This document shows positions 28,747 through 38,733 of a stretch of 64,000 nt of DNA, in pieces. The notes below the pieces were generated by a model. The model did not search any database. It was not told where the DNA came from and worked only from the letters and a program-made list of their open reading frames with translations. The stretch is from positions 1,853,745-1,917,744 of the forward strand of contig NZ_MU158689.1 in assembly GCF_015209965.1 (NCBI RefSeq), given 5' to 3'. This stretch comes from Sphingobacterium pedocola (GTDB lineage: Bacteria; Bacteroidota; Bacteroidia; Sphingobacteriales; Sphingobacteriaceae). A program made the position numbers and the translations under genes. Within the stretch, counting starts at the first letter, position 1; each line of letters opens with the position of its first letter.

Positions 28747-31700
28747 AGTAATTTATTTTTCTGGTTATTAGTACGGATCCCCTCCTAACGACAGATCTTT
28801 CATTTATTTTATGCCCTTTAAAAATGTAAAAATAAGTACCGTCAGAAAGATTGGATGCATCCCAATCGTTTTGATAATTTGGAGCGCTATAAACTGATTT
28901 TCCAAATCGATCTATAATCTCCACCTCTATCCGATCAAACAAATAAGCACCAATAACGACAAACGTATCATTTTTGTTATCCCCATTCGGGGTAATGGTA
29001 TTCGGTAAAAAGAAACCTGTAGTTTCAACAGTTATTTTAGCCGGGTTAGACCAATTCTCATTTTTATCCTGGATTCGATAGATCCATTCGTCAAATCCGG
29101 TAAAATTCTCATTCGGTACATAGACAATATCTCCATTACCCACTAATTTAATCGTTCCGTATGTAGGATAAGATAAAATATTAACGGTTTCATTGTTCAA
29201 AACGCTTTCCTCAACATAGTCATTGGTATAAGGCCTAATGGTTGTTCGATAATTATATCCAATTTTTATCTCATCATCGACGGCGACTGGGACAGTTTGC
29301 TGGATGAAGACTTTTACCTCGGCCACATTACTCCAGAGACCGCTTTTATCTTTGACCGAATAAGAAAACGTATCTTCTCCATAGACAAGATTGCTATGCG
29401 GTTCGTACCAAATGACCTCTCCTTCCACAAAAACTTGGCCTAAGCGGGGGGATTCCGCTATACGTATCGAATGGATATCCATTGAGCTAGACCCTGCTTC
29501 GTCGTTCTCCAGCACCTTGACCGATGCATTATTTCCCTGAAAAAATGTTACCGAATCCACAATCGCTTTCGGAGGTTTAGCCACCGTGGTTATTGTCGGC
29601 ATGTCGTCTGTTAAGGTATTCCCTGAAATATCGGAAATTGCAACTCGATATTTTTCATCTATTCCATATACGGTCGCCGTATTTTCTACATATCCTCGAT
29701 CGATATCCTGCTGATCAACAATATACATTCCTTGATGCATCGTGTTTCCATTCTCTAATAGAGAAGGTAAAATTAACAGATCAGCCTCTTGCAGATTCTT
29801 GTCGCTCAACCGCAGATCCATGACAGCCAGATAGCCTGAATGAACAACTTCAAATTGATAGACCATCTCATCGCCCAAGGTAAATTGATTGTTCTCACCG
29901 GTTCCGTGGTTGACAACAGATTTCCTTAACTGTAAAACGGGTTTGGCATCGATATCTATAACCGTTTGTTCATCATCTTCGAAAGACGTACCCGAAACAT
30001 CCGTTACGTCAAATTGTCTCGGGTTCTTACCCTTCACCACGGCAGAATTAGTGATCTGTCGCCTTCTTACGTCATCGGCCGTAATGGTGTATCGAACCGT
30101 AAATGAGACTTTCTCTTCTCTATCTAACGATGTCTTGGAGGGCACCAGATTGGTATTCCCCAGCAGCGGATCCTGTATAAAGAGATCCGTTACCGACACC
30201 ATACCCGAATTACGAATGGTAAAGGTATATGCCAGTTCCTCACCTGCTTCCTGAAAACCCGAATGATCTGAGTCGATGTGCTGTACTGTTTTCAAAAGCT
30301 GCAATTGCCCTCTATCATGATATGGTTCCAGCAAAAACACGCTGGTATTTAATAGCATGTTATTACAACTATCCATACATTCTTCCATTACCGTTCCCGG
30401 TGATGTAGCATCCGTATTATTCGAAGTCGCATCCGGATCGGTAAAATCTCGAGGTCGAACGATTCCCGCCAGAGCATCTACAAACCCGAAGGTCTCATCG
30501 CGCGCATCGTCGGTTTTGGCTATTGCATGTATTGTGAAAACCAAACTGCATCCATTCGGAAGATTTACAGTTCCGTCCACGTTATTTGTCAGCGTGTTTA
30601 ATGCATTAACTGTACCACAAGAATTCGAATGCGTGACGGTAGTAATCGTGAAACCCACTGGTAAACTGAACGAAAAAGCACTGTTATTCGCGTCTGAGGG
30701 ACCGTCATTCTTCACCACAACGGTATACGTAACTATTTCGTCCAACTCGATCTCCGTTTTATCGGGTTCGATGGAAACAATTTCAAGATCTGCAATTTCA
30801 ACCGTCGCATCTTTTACTGCGCTTTCCTGCACCTGAACCGTATACGACCAAGTATCCATGCCTTTGTTATTTCCAAAGCTGGCTGCTCCATAGTCATTAT
30901 TCACATTGTTCACACTTTGGTTCGTTATCGTTGAATGTCGATACGATCCCCACTTGTGTCCATTTTCATAACTGCTTATCCCCTCTAGATTCACAAGCGG
31001 ACTGGACTGTTCAGAAGGTATTCCCCGAGAAATTTCACTATCATCCCAATATACAATGGCAGGCGAGTTCTCCGTATCATCCGGATTCATGCGCTTTACC
31101 GAAATGCCTTTAGGGTTGATTTCCATATCAAAGTATGGAAAGTGTATCTCTCCTTCGACCAGACCAATCAATATCTCAATGGGATACTCTTTACCTGGAG
31201 GCAATAGATTCCCTCTTCCATCCTTTCCGTCCCAGATATATTGATTGTTACCCACAGTTGCTTGTATCAATATATCACGTTGTTCAAACCTATACAACGG
31301 ATCTTTTGATTTGATGGTGACTTTGTACCTGCCGGCGTAATTTGTTTCAAAACTGATTTTACTACCTTTCAGATTAACATAATTTGGAGTTCCTTCACTG
31401 CCTGTTAAACTTATATTTTTGATTTCGGCCACTTCTATGGGATTCAACAACCAAGTAGATCCACCTGGAACCACCCCTGTACTCATTCGCGGTAAATCTA
31501 TATTAGGCACGGTATACATCATCTTATGCGTGATATAGGTGTTGTCCAGATCGGCAAGTAATGGGTTATGGATGTAGGCGTTATAACCTTCATTGGAACT
31601 TTTGTAACTTGGATTTCCATCCTGGTCCAAAAATCCTGTATTATTTACAAAATAGGAAAACTGGATACCATGACTCCCATTGCCATCCACCTTGTATACG

Positions 31701-32368
31701 TAACCGTCTTTGGTCAATACATAGTTTACACCATAAAAAGCGCCTTCTTCATTATCTAAAGATTCGTAATTCAGATACAAATTAAGCACGTTGGCATAAA
31801 CCCTACCTGCAACCCATTCTGTATCTGTGGTATTTCTTACCGAAATATCCCAAGCCGCTATTAAGTACCCCGTGTCTGGCTGATCCCAATTTCCGTTGGC
31901 GGGGTTTTGTGGCGGGTTAGCTACATTTTGCGAGGCAAATTCGCCTATAGGCGGTATAAATTCTACCATCCATATCCCTTCTTCGTCTGCTGAAATCTCA
32001 AAAGGAGTATATCCTGTCCCTGGGCCGGCCAACTCCGCAGCTCTTTGGCTATAAAAACCGGTAGCTCGAATACGCCCAATGTCTGTACCATCTGTAATCG
32101 TCTCATTACCAGAAGGAGAAGTAATCCGCATCCGACCATCGCCTACGTTTTGTGCACTGGAAGCTACCGCTAAAGTCTCCCCTACACGCACGTAAGCAAA
32201 ATGTGTCCCCAGATTGGAAAACGAGGTATAGCCAGAAGGTAAACAGTTTAAAAAAGCCCTATTTCCGCGTACCCCAAACGGATATAGGTCTTTCGAACCG
32301 TCTGCTCGGATCGTAGAACAGTTAAATATAAGTAAAACAAAAAGTACTAATTTAGCTACAACATGCAT
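28745..32368 (-). CDS. large secreted T9SS cargo with DUF11 and gliding-type C-terminal domain
   Basis: The 1207-residue protein has an N-terminal signal peptide (MHVVAKLVLFVLLIFNCSTIRA) and a beta-rich region of about 500 residues. Three DUF11-like repeats follow (about 535-640, 705-800 and 830-930, for example TYTVVVKNDGPSDA). Two Ig/cadherin-like segments come next (about 955-1120, with NDEAGSSS and VPNENFTGFDEW). The type B gliding-motility-associated sorting domain is at the end (about 1120-1207, LPNTITPNGDNKNDTFVV, then IDRFGKSVY and LSDGTYFYIFKG). That domain directs export through the type IX system and surface retention. It is probably an adhesin or matrix protein; no enzymatic motif is visible. 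Confidence 0.88.
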   Translation of the reverse strand: MHVVAKLVLFVLLIFNCSTIRADGSKDLYPFGVRGNRAFLNCLPSGYTSFSNLGTHFAYVRVGETLAVASSAQNVGDGRMRITSPSGNETITDGTDIGRIRATGFYSQRAAELAGPGTGYTPFEISADEEGIWMVEFIPPIGEFASQNVANPPQNPANGNWDQPDTGYLIAAWDISVRNTTDTEWVAGRVYANVLNLYLNYESLDNEEGAFYGVNYVLTKDGYVYKVDGNGSHGIQFSYFVNNTGFLDQDGNPSYKSSNEGYNAYIHNPLLADLDNTYITHKMMYTVPNIDLPRMSTGVVPGGSTWLLNPIEVAEIKNISLTGSEGTPNYVNLKGSKISFETNYAGRYKVTIKSKDPLYRFEQRDILIQATVGNNQYIWDGKDGRGNLLPPGKEYPIEILIGLVEGEIHFPYFDMEINPKGISVKRMNPDDTENSPAIVYWDDSEISRGIPSEQSSPLVNLEGISSYENGHKWGSYRHSTITNQSVNNVNNDYGAASFGNNKGMDTWSYTVQVQESAVKDATVEIADLEIVSIEPDKTEIELDEIVTYTVVVKNDGPSDANNSAFSFSLPVGFTITTVTHSNSCGTVNALNTLTNNVDGTVNLPNGCSLVFTIHAIAKTDDARDETFGFVDALAGIVRPRDFTDPDATSNNTDATSPGTVMEECMDSCNNMLLNTSVFLLEPYHDRGQLQLLKTVQHIDSDHSGFQEAGEELAYTFTIRNSGMVSVTDLFIQDPLLGNTNLVPSKTSLDREEKVSFTVRYTITADDVRRRQITNSAVVKGKNPRQFDVTDVSGTSFEDDEQTVIDIDAKPVLQLRKSVVNHGTGENNQFTLGDEMVYQFEVVHSGYLAVMDLRLSDKNLQEADLLILPSLLENGNTMHQGMYIVDQQDIDRGYVENTATVYGIDEKYRVAISDISGNTLTDDMPTITTVAKPPKAIVDSVTFFQGNNASVKVLENDEAGSSSMDIHSIRIAESPRLGQVFVEGEVIWYEPHSNLVYGEDTFSYSVKDKSGLWSNVAEVKVFIQQTVPVAVDDEIKIGYNYRTTIRPYTNDYVEESVLNNETVNILSYPTYGTIKLVGNGDIVYVPNENFTGFDEWIYRIQDKNENWSNPAKITVETTGFFLPNTITPNGDNKNDTFVVIGAYLFDRIEVEIIDRFGKSVYSAPNYQNDWDASNLSDGTYFYIFKGHKINERSVVRRGSVLITRKINY

Positions 32369-32396
32369 AATAAGTGTTAATAATCAGGGCAATAAA

Positions 32397-32428
32397 CAAA
32401 CTTATATAAAGTTAATTATACATGCAAG
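32397..32428 (-). promoter_or_regulatory. promoter of the T9SS cargo gene
   Basis: On the minus strand TAAGTTTG (32404-32397) is a perfect Bacteroidota -7 box. It is preceded after 20 bases by CTTG (32428-32425), one mismatch from the -33 TTTG. It lies 28 bases before the ATG at 32368, giving a short leader. Confidence 0.6.
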
Positions 32429-32605
32429 TTTCCACTCTTAAACATCTATATTAAGTTTATAGACGCCTCATTTGTTTCTTTGAAAACAATCTTTTGGGGG
32501 AATATAATATTTACATCATAATATCAACTAACTCGCTGCGTAATGTTATTAAATAGGGGTTATATTTATTTTATTTCTAAATTTGCAATCTAATTACTAT
32601 TTACA

Positions 32606-33229
32606 ATGTCGCATCAAGTACCAGAGGATGGCACTCAGCTTCCTCTAATGGAAGAGTTTTACACGATACAGGGGGAAGGATACCATACCGGAAAAGCTGC
32701 TTATTTTATACGTTTGGGGGGCTGTGACGTAGGCTGTCATTGGTGTGATGTCAAGGAAAGCTGGAATGCGGAGCTGCATCCCCTCACTCCGGCCGATCAA
32801 ATAGTCGAAAATGCTAAACGGTTCCCCGCAAAAACGGTAGTCATAACAGGTGGAGAACCTTTAATCTACAATCTGGATTATCTGACCAGAAAACTTAAAG
32901 AAGCTGGAATAAAAACATTTATAGAAACTTCTGGAGCTTATCCTTTAAGCGGATTTTGGGACTGGATCTGCCTTTCTCCCAAAAAATTTAAAGGGCCACG
33001 CCCAGATGTGCTAAATGCAGCCGGGGAATTAAAAATTATTGTTTTTAACAAAAGTGATTTCGAATGGGCAGAAGAGCATGCCAAATTTGTAGGTGACCAA
33101 TGCAAGTTATATCTCCAGCCAGAGTGGTCTAAAGCTTCAGAAATGACTCCCCTGATCATTGATTACGTAAAGAATAATCCCAAATGGGAAATTTCATTAC
33201 AAACTCATAAGTATCTGAATATCCCTTAG
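32606..33229 (+). CDS. queE: 7-carboxy-7-deazaguanine synthase QueE
   Basis: QueE is a radical SAM enzyme that makes 7-carboxy-7-deazaguanine on the way to queuosine. The 207-residue product has FYTIQGEGYHTG, the radical SAM motif CX3CX2C (Cys40, Cys44, Cys47 in GGCDVGCHWCD), TGGEP and the ISLQTHKYLNIP end found in this family. Length is normal for the short bacterial type. No other que genes lie nearby. A TAAATTTG element (32578-32585) 20 bases upstream of the ATG is a perfect -7 box, without a clear -33 partner. The gene stands alone between the cargo promoter and repeat copy C. Confidence 0.94.
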   Translation: MSHQVPEDGTQLPLMEEFYTIQGEGYHTGKAAYFIRLGGCDVGCHWCDVKESWNAELHPLTPADQIVENAKRFPAKTVVITGGEPLIYNLDYLTRKLKEAGIKTFIETSGAYPLSGFWDWICLSPKKFKGPRPDVLNAAGELKIIVFNKSDFEWAEEHAKFVGDQCKLYLQPEWSKASEMTPLIIDYVKNNPKWEISLQTHKYLNIP

Positions 33230-33274
33230 CTGGATATTTCGAATCAATTTTAAAAATTGACGGGTAATAAAAAC

Positions 33275-33812
33275 GAAGGTTTTTCTTAAACAGTTTTTTT
33301 GCCCCTCACATTACCTATCCGTCGTTGCCACGACAGGGCTTCTTCTTTCTCCTTGACGAGAAAGAAGCAAAGAGTCAAGACTATACCGTATTTGTCGTTT
33401 CGGCTGCGTGATGATGTAGAGCACAGCTCTTAGGCCTCCATTGCACAGCCCACCTCAAAGGCAGAGATCTGCTTGGTTAAGTGCTAAATGTAAGTTTCTG
33501 CAACACACCATCCACGGCCTGCACGTCCAAATCCGCTAAGGTCATCCTTTTCAGTTCATCAGAAGCTTAATAGTAATCATACATCAAAGCACTATCCTTA
33601 CAATTTCGACAAATGTCGCCTTAGCCATTTGCCAATTGCAGGAGGAAGCACGAACCACTGTGGCAAATGGGTACAGCGACGATTTTAAGAATAAGTATTT
33701 GTTTTTAAAGGAATTCTTGAGCTCACTACGTTCGGTTTGCTTCTTTTTAGGAAAAAGAAGTCGCCCTGCGCCGGCGAAAGAGGCGCATAAAATTTGATTA
33801 AGAAAAACCTTC
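33275..33812 (+). repeat. interspersed element copy C, with perfect terminal inverted repeats
   Basis: This copy is bounded by a perfect 15-bp inverted repeat: GAAGGTTTTTCTTAA (33275-33289) and TTAAGAAAAACCTTC (33798-33812). It shares with copies A and B the GACAAATGTCGCCTTAGCC block, the CCATTTGCCA/TGGCAAATGG stem, the TTCTTTTT/AAAAAGAAG hairpin and the GCGCCGGCG palindrome. Relative to B, an extra segment of about 45 bases (33700-33745, AAAGGAATTCTTGAGCTCAC and on) interrupts the right third; a similar string occurs at 37069-37090. The element takes up most of the 805-base gap between queE and the porE-like gene. No coding frame is evident in it. Confidence 0.82.
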
Positions 33813-33951
33813 CTTTAATATCAACATCAAATTAAAAAACCAAAAGCGTTTCGCATTCAATGACGTCCACTCGCAAGCTTGGCTTGTAAATACAACGGAT
33901 TTTAGCTAAGTTTATACCATAAGGCAGTCGATACATGAACCCGACATAATT

Positions 33952-33986
33952 AAAAAATCATTAAGCACGCAGGGCAATGATTTTTT
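33952..33986. terminator. A/T-flanked hairpin before the PorE-like gene
   Basis: AAAAAATCATT (33952-33962) and AATGATTTTTT (33976-33986) form a perfect 11-bp stem with a 13-base loop, 48 bases before the next ATG. It looks like a bidirectional terminator and would insulate the PorE-like gene from queE readthrough. Confidence 0.6.
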
Positions 33987-34034
33987 TAGTCATCAAAGGC
34001 TCCATCTGACAGCTAAAAAACAGGAAATAAACAG

Positions 34035-35930
34035 ATGAAACTTTTATTTGTGGTTATAAGTTTTTGTTTTCTTTTTGGTATCAAAGCCAATCTGTTATAT
34101 GCTCAAGTTCCCTCCTCGAATAAAAAAGCACAGCAGGCATATGAAACCGCTAATAAAAATCTTCGCCTACAACAAACAGATTTAGCTATCTCCCACTTAA
34201 AGAAAGCGGTAGAACTAGACTCTAATTTTGCACCTGCTTACCAGCAACTTGGCGATATACACCGCCAAATAGAAGATTACGCACAAGCCATAGGATATTA
34301 TAAAAATGTATTAAAACTCGCCCCTAACCTTACTTCCCTAACTAAATACGGATTGGGAGAATCGTTGCTTAATGAAGGGAAATATCAGGAAGCGCTCACT
34401 TATTTCGCAGATTATGCAAAAAACAATCTGCCTGAAAAAAGTAAGATGCAAATAGACAAGTATATAGCTGACTGTTTATTTGCAATCAATCATACTGATC
34501 AACATAAATTTAGTTTACAGAAACTTCCCGCAGCAATAAATACATCCGATGACGAGTATTTCCCCAAATTGACGGCTGATAACAAGACAATTGTGTTCAC
34601 ACGAAAAGTAAATAACCAAGAAAATTTCTTCGAAAGCGAACTCCGCGCAAACAATTGGTCGGAAGCTAAAAAATTGACTGGAAAGATTAATTCAGACGCG
34701 TTTAATGAGGGCGCACACTGCATTTCACCGGATGGAAAGTACTTGTTTTTCACAGGTTGCAATAGACCTAATGGAATGGGGAGCTGCGACATCTACGTCT
34801 CCAAGAAAGAGAATGGAGAATGGGGCACTCCTCATAATCTAGGCGCTCCAATTAACACAAAAGGCTGGGAATCACAGCCTGCAATCTCTGCAGATGGTAA
34901 AACATTATATTTTGTAAGCAATCGCGCCGGAGGAATTGGAGGCTATGACATTTGGAAAAGCACATTAAACGAGTCGGGGAAATGGGGAAATGCAGAGAAT
35001 CTAGGAAACGAGATCAACACCCCGTTTGACGAGAGCGCACCCTACATTCACGCGGATAATAAAACATTATATTTTGCGTCAAATGGATGGCCAGGCTTCG
35101 GAAGATTAGATGTATTTTTAAGTCAGACGGATTCACTGGGGAATTGGTCACATCCCGAAAACCTAGGCAGACCGATAAACAACCACTACAATCAAACTGC
35201 AATCCACGTCAGTATGAATGGTAAGTTAGGCTATTTAGCTGCTCAGGACTCCAGCAGACAGTTGGATATATATACCTTTCAATTGTCCCAATTGATCATG
35301 CCGGATCCTGTAGCGTATATCCAAGGACAAGTCCTCGACGCCGAAAACAATCAGCCATTGTCTGCAAAGATCAGCGTGACGAATACCGACAGCCAGCAGG
35401 TGGTATATGAGGATGTAGCCGACTATGTGGATGGAAAATTTATTGCCACACTCCCCATAGGGTTTAACTATGCGGTCCATGTTCAGCATCAAGGATATCT
35501 ATTTGATTCCAAGCAATACGCATTGGATGATCCTAAGTTCACGAATGAAAAGTTCGAAGTAAACATCCTGCTGCAACCCATAAAAATCGGTGGTACGATC
35601 ACGCTGAACAACATCTATTTTGACGTCAATAAATATGAATTATTACCTACTTCAAAAAGCGATCTAACGCTATTATTGGCATTCTTAAAACTAAATCCGG
35701 GTATCATGATGGAAGTCAGCGGACATACCGATAATACAGGCAAGAAAGAACTCAATCAAAAACTGTCCGAAAACCGGGCGGTAGCGGTGGGGAATTACCT
35801 TTTTGCAAATGGTATAGCAAAAAGCAGCATTAGAACCGTGGGTTTAGGAGATCAGAAACCTATTGCTACCAATGAAACCAGTGAAGGGAAACAGTTGAAT
35901 AGACGAACAGAAATTAAGATCTTGAACTAG
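34035..35930 (+). CDS. PorE-like protein: TPR, PD40 propeller, CRD and OmpA domain
   Basis: The 631-residue protein has a signal peptide (ending LLYA, cut before Q), TPR repeats (about 30-150) and PD40/WD40-like propeller blades (about 165-385, repeated ISPDGKYLFFTG, ISADGKTLYFVSN and IHADNKTLYFASN). A carboxypeptidase-regulatory-like domain follows (about 398-495). The OmpA C-terminal peptidoglycan-binding domain is last (about 515-631, GHTDNTGKKELNQKLSENRA). This order is that of PorE of the type IX secretion system, which anchors the machinery to peptidoglycan. Characterised PorE is a lipoprotein; here no lipobox cysteine is seen, so it may be a related envelope protein. It stands alone with the secretion cargo gene about 1.7 kb away. 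Confidence 0.8.
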   Translation: MKLLFVVISFCFLFGIKANLLYAQVPSSNKKAQQAYETANKNLRLQQTDLAISHLKKAVELDSNFAPAYQQLGDIHRQIEDYAQAIGYYKNVLKLAPNLTSLTKYGLGESLLNEGKYQEALTYFADYAKNNLPEKSKMQIDKYIADCLFAINHTDQHKFSLQKLPAAINTSDDEYFPKLTADNKTIVFTRKVNNQENFFESELRANNWSEAKKLTGKINSDAFNEGAHCISPDGKYLFFTGCNRPNGMGSCDIYVSKKENGEWGTPHNLGAPINTKGWESQPAISADGKTLYFVSNRAGGIGGYDIWKSTLNESGKWGNAENLGNEINTPFDESAPYIHADNKTLYFASNGWPGFGRLDVFLSQTDSLGNWSHPENLGRPINNHYNQTAIHVSMNGKLGYLAAQDSSRQLDIYTFQLSQLIMPDPVAYIQGQVLDAENNQPLSAKISVTNTDSQQVVYEDVADYVDGKFIATLPIGFNYAVHVQHQGYLFDSKQYALDDPKFTNEKFEVNILLQPIKIGGTITLNNIYFDVNKYELLPTSKSDLTLLLAFLKLNPGIMMEVSGHTDNTGKKELNQKLSENRAVAVGNYLFANGIAKSSIRTVGLGDQKPIATNETSEGKQLNRRTEIKILN

Positions 35931-35932
35931 TA

Positions 35933-37021
35933 TTAGAGTTTGATCATTTCACCAGATTTCACCGATTGATCACAGGCAAAAGCGATTTTCAAACTATTTA
36001 ATGCATCTTCCATGGATTTGGAAAGATCTAAATCTTCCTTAATGGCTTGTAGAAAGAAACGCTGCTCACGATTGCACAATTCCTGGTGATCTGGCTCATC
36101 CAATAAGTCTATCCATTCATCGGTTTTTAAAAACTCATTTTTCTCATTTATAGCAGCATGGTGTATGCGTATCGATTCCGTTTGCGTATGAGCGGCTATT
36201 GAATCCGAATTACCTTGCTTACTCGCATTATTGGCAACAATAGATACAGAGCCTCTGGGGCCAAACACATCTTTGATAAAAAAAGCCGTTTCGCTGACCA
36301 TTGGTCCCCAACCGGCTTCATACCAACCTACACTTCCATCATCAAAACGAATCTGCAGCTGTCCGTAACTGTAATTATCTGCTGGAATATCATCCGTTAG
36401 TCGGGCGCCAATCGCCGAAACCTGTATGGGTCTGGCATCTGTCATCTGACACATCACATCGATGTAGTGCACACCGCAATCTACTATCGGACTCAGACTT
36501 TCCATCAAATTACGATGCACATCCCACATATAACCATGACTTTGCTGATTCAGGTTCATACGGAATACCAAAGGCGTACCTAATTTTTTCCCTTCGGTAA
36601 TGAATCGGATCCAAGAAGGATGATGCCGAAGAATATAACCGACCACCAATTTTTTATTCGCTCTATTGGCAGCATCGATAACACGTTGGGCACCTAATAC
36701 GGTATGAGCCAAAGGCTTCTCAATAAACACATGTGCTCCTGCCTCTAGCGACTGAATAGCATATCGTTCGTGCGTATCGGGGTAGGTAGATATACAGACC
36801 GCATCAGGTTTGGTAGCATGTAAAGCATCCTCGAAATTATCAAACAAGGGATAATTTGCATCTAATTTTTCATTTAGTGCGATCTTAGTGTTGCCGCGTG
36901 ATACCAAACCGACTATCTCGAAATCTTCGAAATCATGATAGGCTTTCGCATGCGATGCCCCCATATTACCGCAGCCAACTACTAAAATTTGTATTTTATT
37001 CATACGTATATAATTATTCAT
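35933..37021 (-). CDS. Gfo/Idh/MocA family oxidoreductase
   Basis: The 362-residue NAD(P)-dependent oxidoreductase begins with a Rossmann fold (IQILVVGCGNMGASHAKAY). The family's DAVCISTYPDTH and catalytic-region HVFIEKPLAH (EKP lysine) follow, and then the C-terminal beta-sheet domain. The ATG at 37021 gives MNNYIRMNKIQ; an inner ATG at 37003 (MNKIQILVVGCG) fits the usual family start equally well. The stop codon comes 2 bases after that of the convergent PorE-like gene. Members act on sugars, inositols or other polyols; the substrate cannot be told. There is no neighbouring sugar cluster. Confidence 0.88.
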   Translation of the reverse strand: MNNYIRMNKIQILVVGCGNMGASHAKAYHDFEDFEIVGLVSRGNTKIALNEKLDANYPLFDNFEDALHATKPDAVCISTYPDTHERYAIQSLEAGAHVFIEKPLAHTVLGAQRVIDAANRANKKLVVGYILRHHPSWIRFITEGKKLGTPLVFRMNLNQQSHGYMWDVHRNLMESLSPIVDCGVHYIDVMCQMTDARPIQVSAIGARLTDDIPADNYSYGQLQIRFDDGSVGWYEAGWGPMVSETAFFIKDVFGPRGSVSIVANNASKQGNSDSIAAHTQTESIRIHHAAINEKNEFLKTDEWIDLLDEPDHQELCNREQRFFLQAIKEDLDLSKSMEDALNSLKIAFACDQSVKSGEMIKL

Positions 37022-37203
37022 TAATGTGTATTTTCAATGGCATTATTCATTCATGATCATTTTCAAAGGAATTCATGAGGTCGCTACGCTAAGTTCATGA
37101 ACGCTTCGCGGTTTGTATTTTATTGGTCATATGGAATATTCATATATGTTTATATCTTCGGAAACATGAATATTTCATATCTGCTATTTCTAAACCTAAA
37201 AAT

Positions 37204-37247
37204 GCAACTTTATGAGGGATTTAACAAACAAACTTGTATAAAGTTGC
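37204..37247 (+). promoter_or_regulatory. inverted repeat upstream of DUF819 gene
   Basis: GCAACTTTAT (37204-37213) and ATAAAGTTGC (37238-37247) are perfect 10-bp inverted repeats, 24 bases apart. They lie 60 bases before the DUF819 ATG in a 286-base gap that otherwise holds no gene. It may be a leader hairpin or an operator. Confidence 0.35.
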
Positions 37248-37307
37248 ACGAACTAGCAGGGTTAATGAATTTTATTATATAAATTCACAAGGTTTTTAAA
37301 TTAAATT

Positions 37308-38573
37308 ATGCAAAACGTTATTTCTGCTGCCGAACCTTTGATTACAAATACCACTGTGATCGTAGGTATATTAATGTCCATACTAGGATTCGTGTTTTAT
37401 ACATCGAGTTTATCGAACAAATATATCAAAGGCTTCTATAATATTATTCCCCCTTTATTGTTATGTTATTTTCTTCCGGGGATTTTAAATTCCTTTCACG
37501 TTTTCGATGGTGAGAATTCTCCACTCACCGGTATTGGAAGTCGGTATTTTTTACCAGCATGTTTGATCTTATTTATTATCAATTTGGATTTAAAGGAGAT
37601 GTGGGCATTGCGTAAGCGTGCAGGTTTAATGTTCATCACAGGTACAGTTGGTATCCTACTCGGTGGTCCGCTGGCGGTATGGCTCACGGCACTTGTCGCT
37701 CCCGATGTAGTAGGAGGCGCCGGTCCGGATGAGGTATGGCGCGGATTAGGTGCCTTAGCGGGATCGTGGATCGGAGGAAGTGCTAACCAGGTGGCACTTC
37801 GCGAAATCTTGCAGCCCTCACCAAAGCTATTTTCTTCGATCATCGCGGTAGACGTTTTTGTCGCTTACATCTGGATGGCATTTTTATTATATGGTGCGAG
37901 TAAATCCAAACAGTTTGATAAATTTTTCAAGGCCGATTCAAAAGATGTCGATGTATTGATGGTCAAAATGGATGAAAAATCAAAAGCAAATAACCGTATG
38001 CCGGAGACAAAAGATTTTATCCTGATGTTGGCTTTAGCATTTGGGGGAACAGGATTAGCCACTTTCTTGGCAGAACCTATCGCTAATTACGTAGCGCAAT
38101 ATTATCCCGATTTGGAAAAATTTTCATTGACGAATAGTTTTTTCTGGATAGTTCTTATTGCAACTATAATCGGTATATCCCTTTCCTTTACTCCGGCTAA
38201 AAAACTTGAACATGCAGGAGCATCTAAAATAGGTACGGTGTTATTGTATATGCTTATCGTGACGATAGGCATGCAAATGGATATTCTTGCTATTTTAGAC
38301 AACCCCGGACTATTTGTGGTTGGGATCATCTGGATATTGTTTCATGCGTTATTACTCCTGATCGTCGGCAAAGTCTTTAAAATACCCTTCTTTTATTACG
38401 CTGTAGGAAGTATGTCGAACATTGGCGGAGTTGCATCGGCTACGGTAACGTCAGCAGCGTTTCACCCTTCGCTTATTTCCGTCGGGGTTATTCTATCTGT
38501 TTTTAGTTATGCGATAGGCACCTATGCTGGTTGGGTTACCGCGCTACTCATGCAGTTGGTATCTCCTATTTAG
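37308..38573 (+). CDS. DUF819 family membrane protein
   Basis: This 421-residue polytopic membrane protein of the DUF819 (YjcL-like) family has about ten or more hydrophobic helices. The family's conserved glycine-rich segment is GLGALAGSWIGGSANQVALRE at about residues 145-165. A second such segment is YAVGSMSNIGGVASATVTSA near the C-terminus, suggesting an inverted-repeat transporter fold. The function of the family is not established; membership near sodium or carboxylate transporters has been suggested by fold. It stands alone and ends near the hairpins at 38734-38817. No partner subunit is visible. Confidence 0.85.
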   Translation: MQNVISAAEPLITNTTVIVGILMSILGFVFYTSSLSNKYIKGFYNIIPPLLLCYFLPGILNSFHVFDGENSPLTGIGSRYFLPACLILFIINLDLKEMWALRKRAGLMFITGTVGILLGGPLAVWLTALVAPDVVGGAGPDEVWRGLGALAGSWIGGSANQVALREILQPSPKLFSSIIAVDVFVAYIWMAFLLYGASKSKQFDKFFKADSKDVDVLMVKMDEKSKANNRMPETKDFILMLALAFGGTGLATFLAEPIANYVAQYYPDLEKFSLTNSFFWIVLIATIIGISLSFTPAKKLEHAGASKIGTVLLYMLIVTIGMQMDILAILDNPGLFVVGIIWILFHALLLLIVGKVFKIPFFYYAVGSMSNIGGVASATVTSAAFHPSLISVGVILSVFSYAIGTYAGWVTALLMQLVSPI

Positions 38574-38733
38574 AAAATGTAAAGGCCGCAGCCCCGTTGT
38601 GCATAACTACACAAAATCTACTTTAATGTCATTCTGGAAATGGAAAATCGTTATAAAATCAACATATTTTGATTAATTAATTTAATCTTTGGTTTATACT
38701 TATAACTCCAGAAAGTTCAAAAAAATGTTTTTA

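Noticed and set aside
32369..32605. preQ1 riboswitch upstream of queE
   Set aside because: No conserved preQ1 hairpin and A-rich tail could be found; only a -7 box is visible.
37097..37282. 61-codon plus-strand frame before the DUF819 gene
   Set aside because: AT-rich, no family features, and it overlaps a 10-bp inverted repeat; probably not coding.
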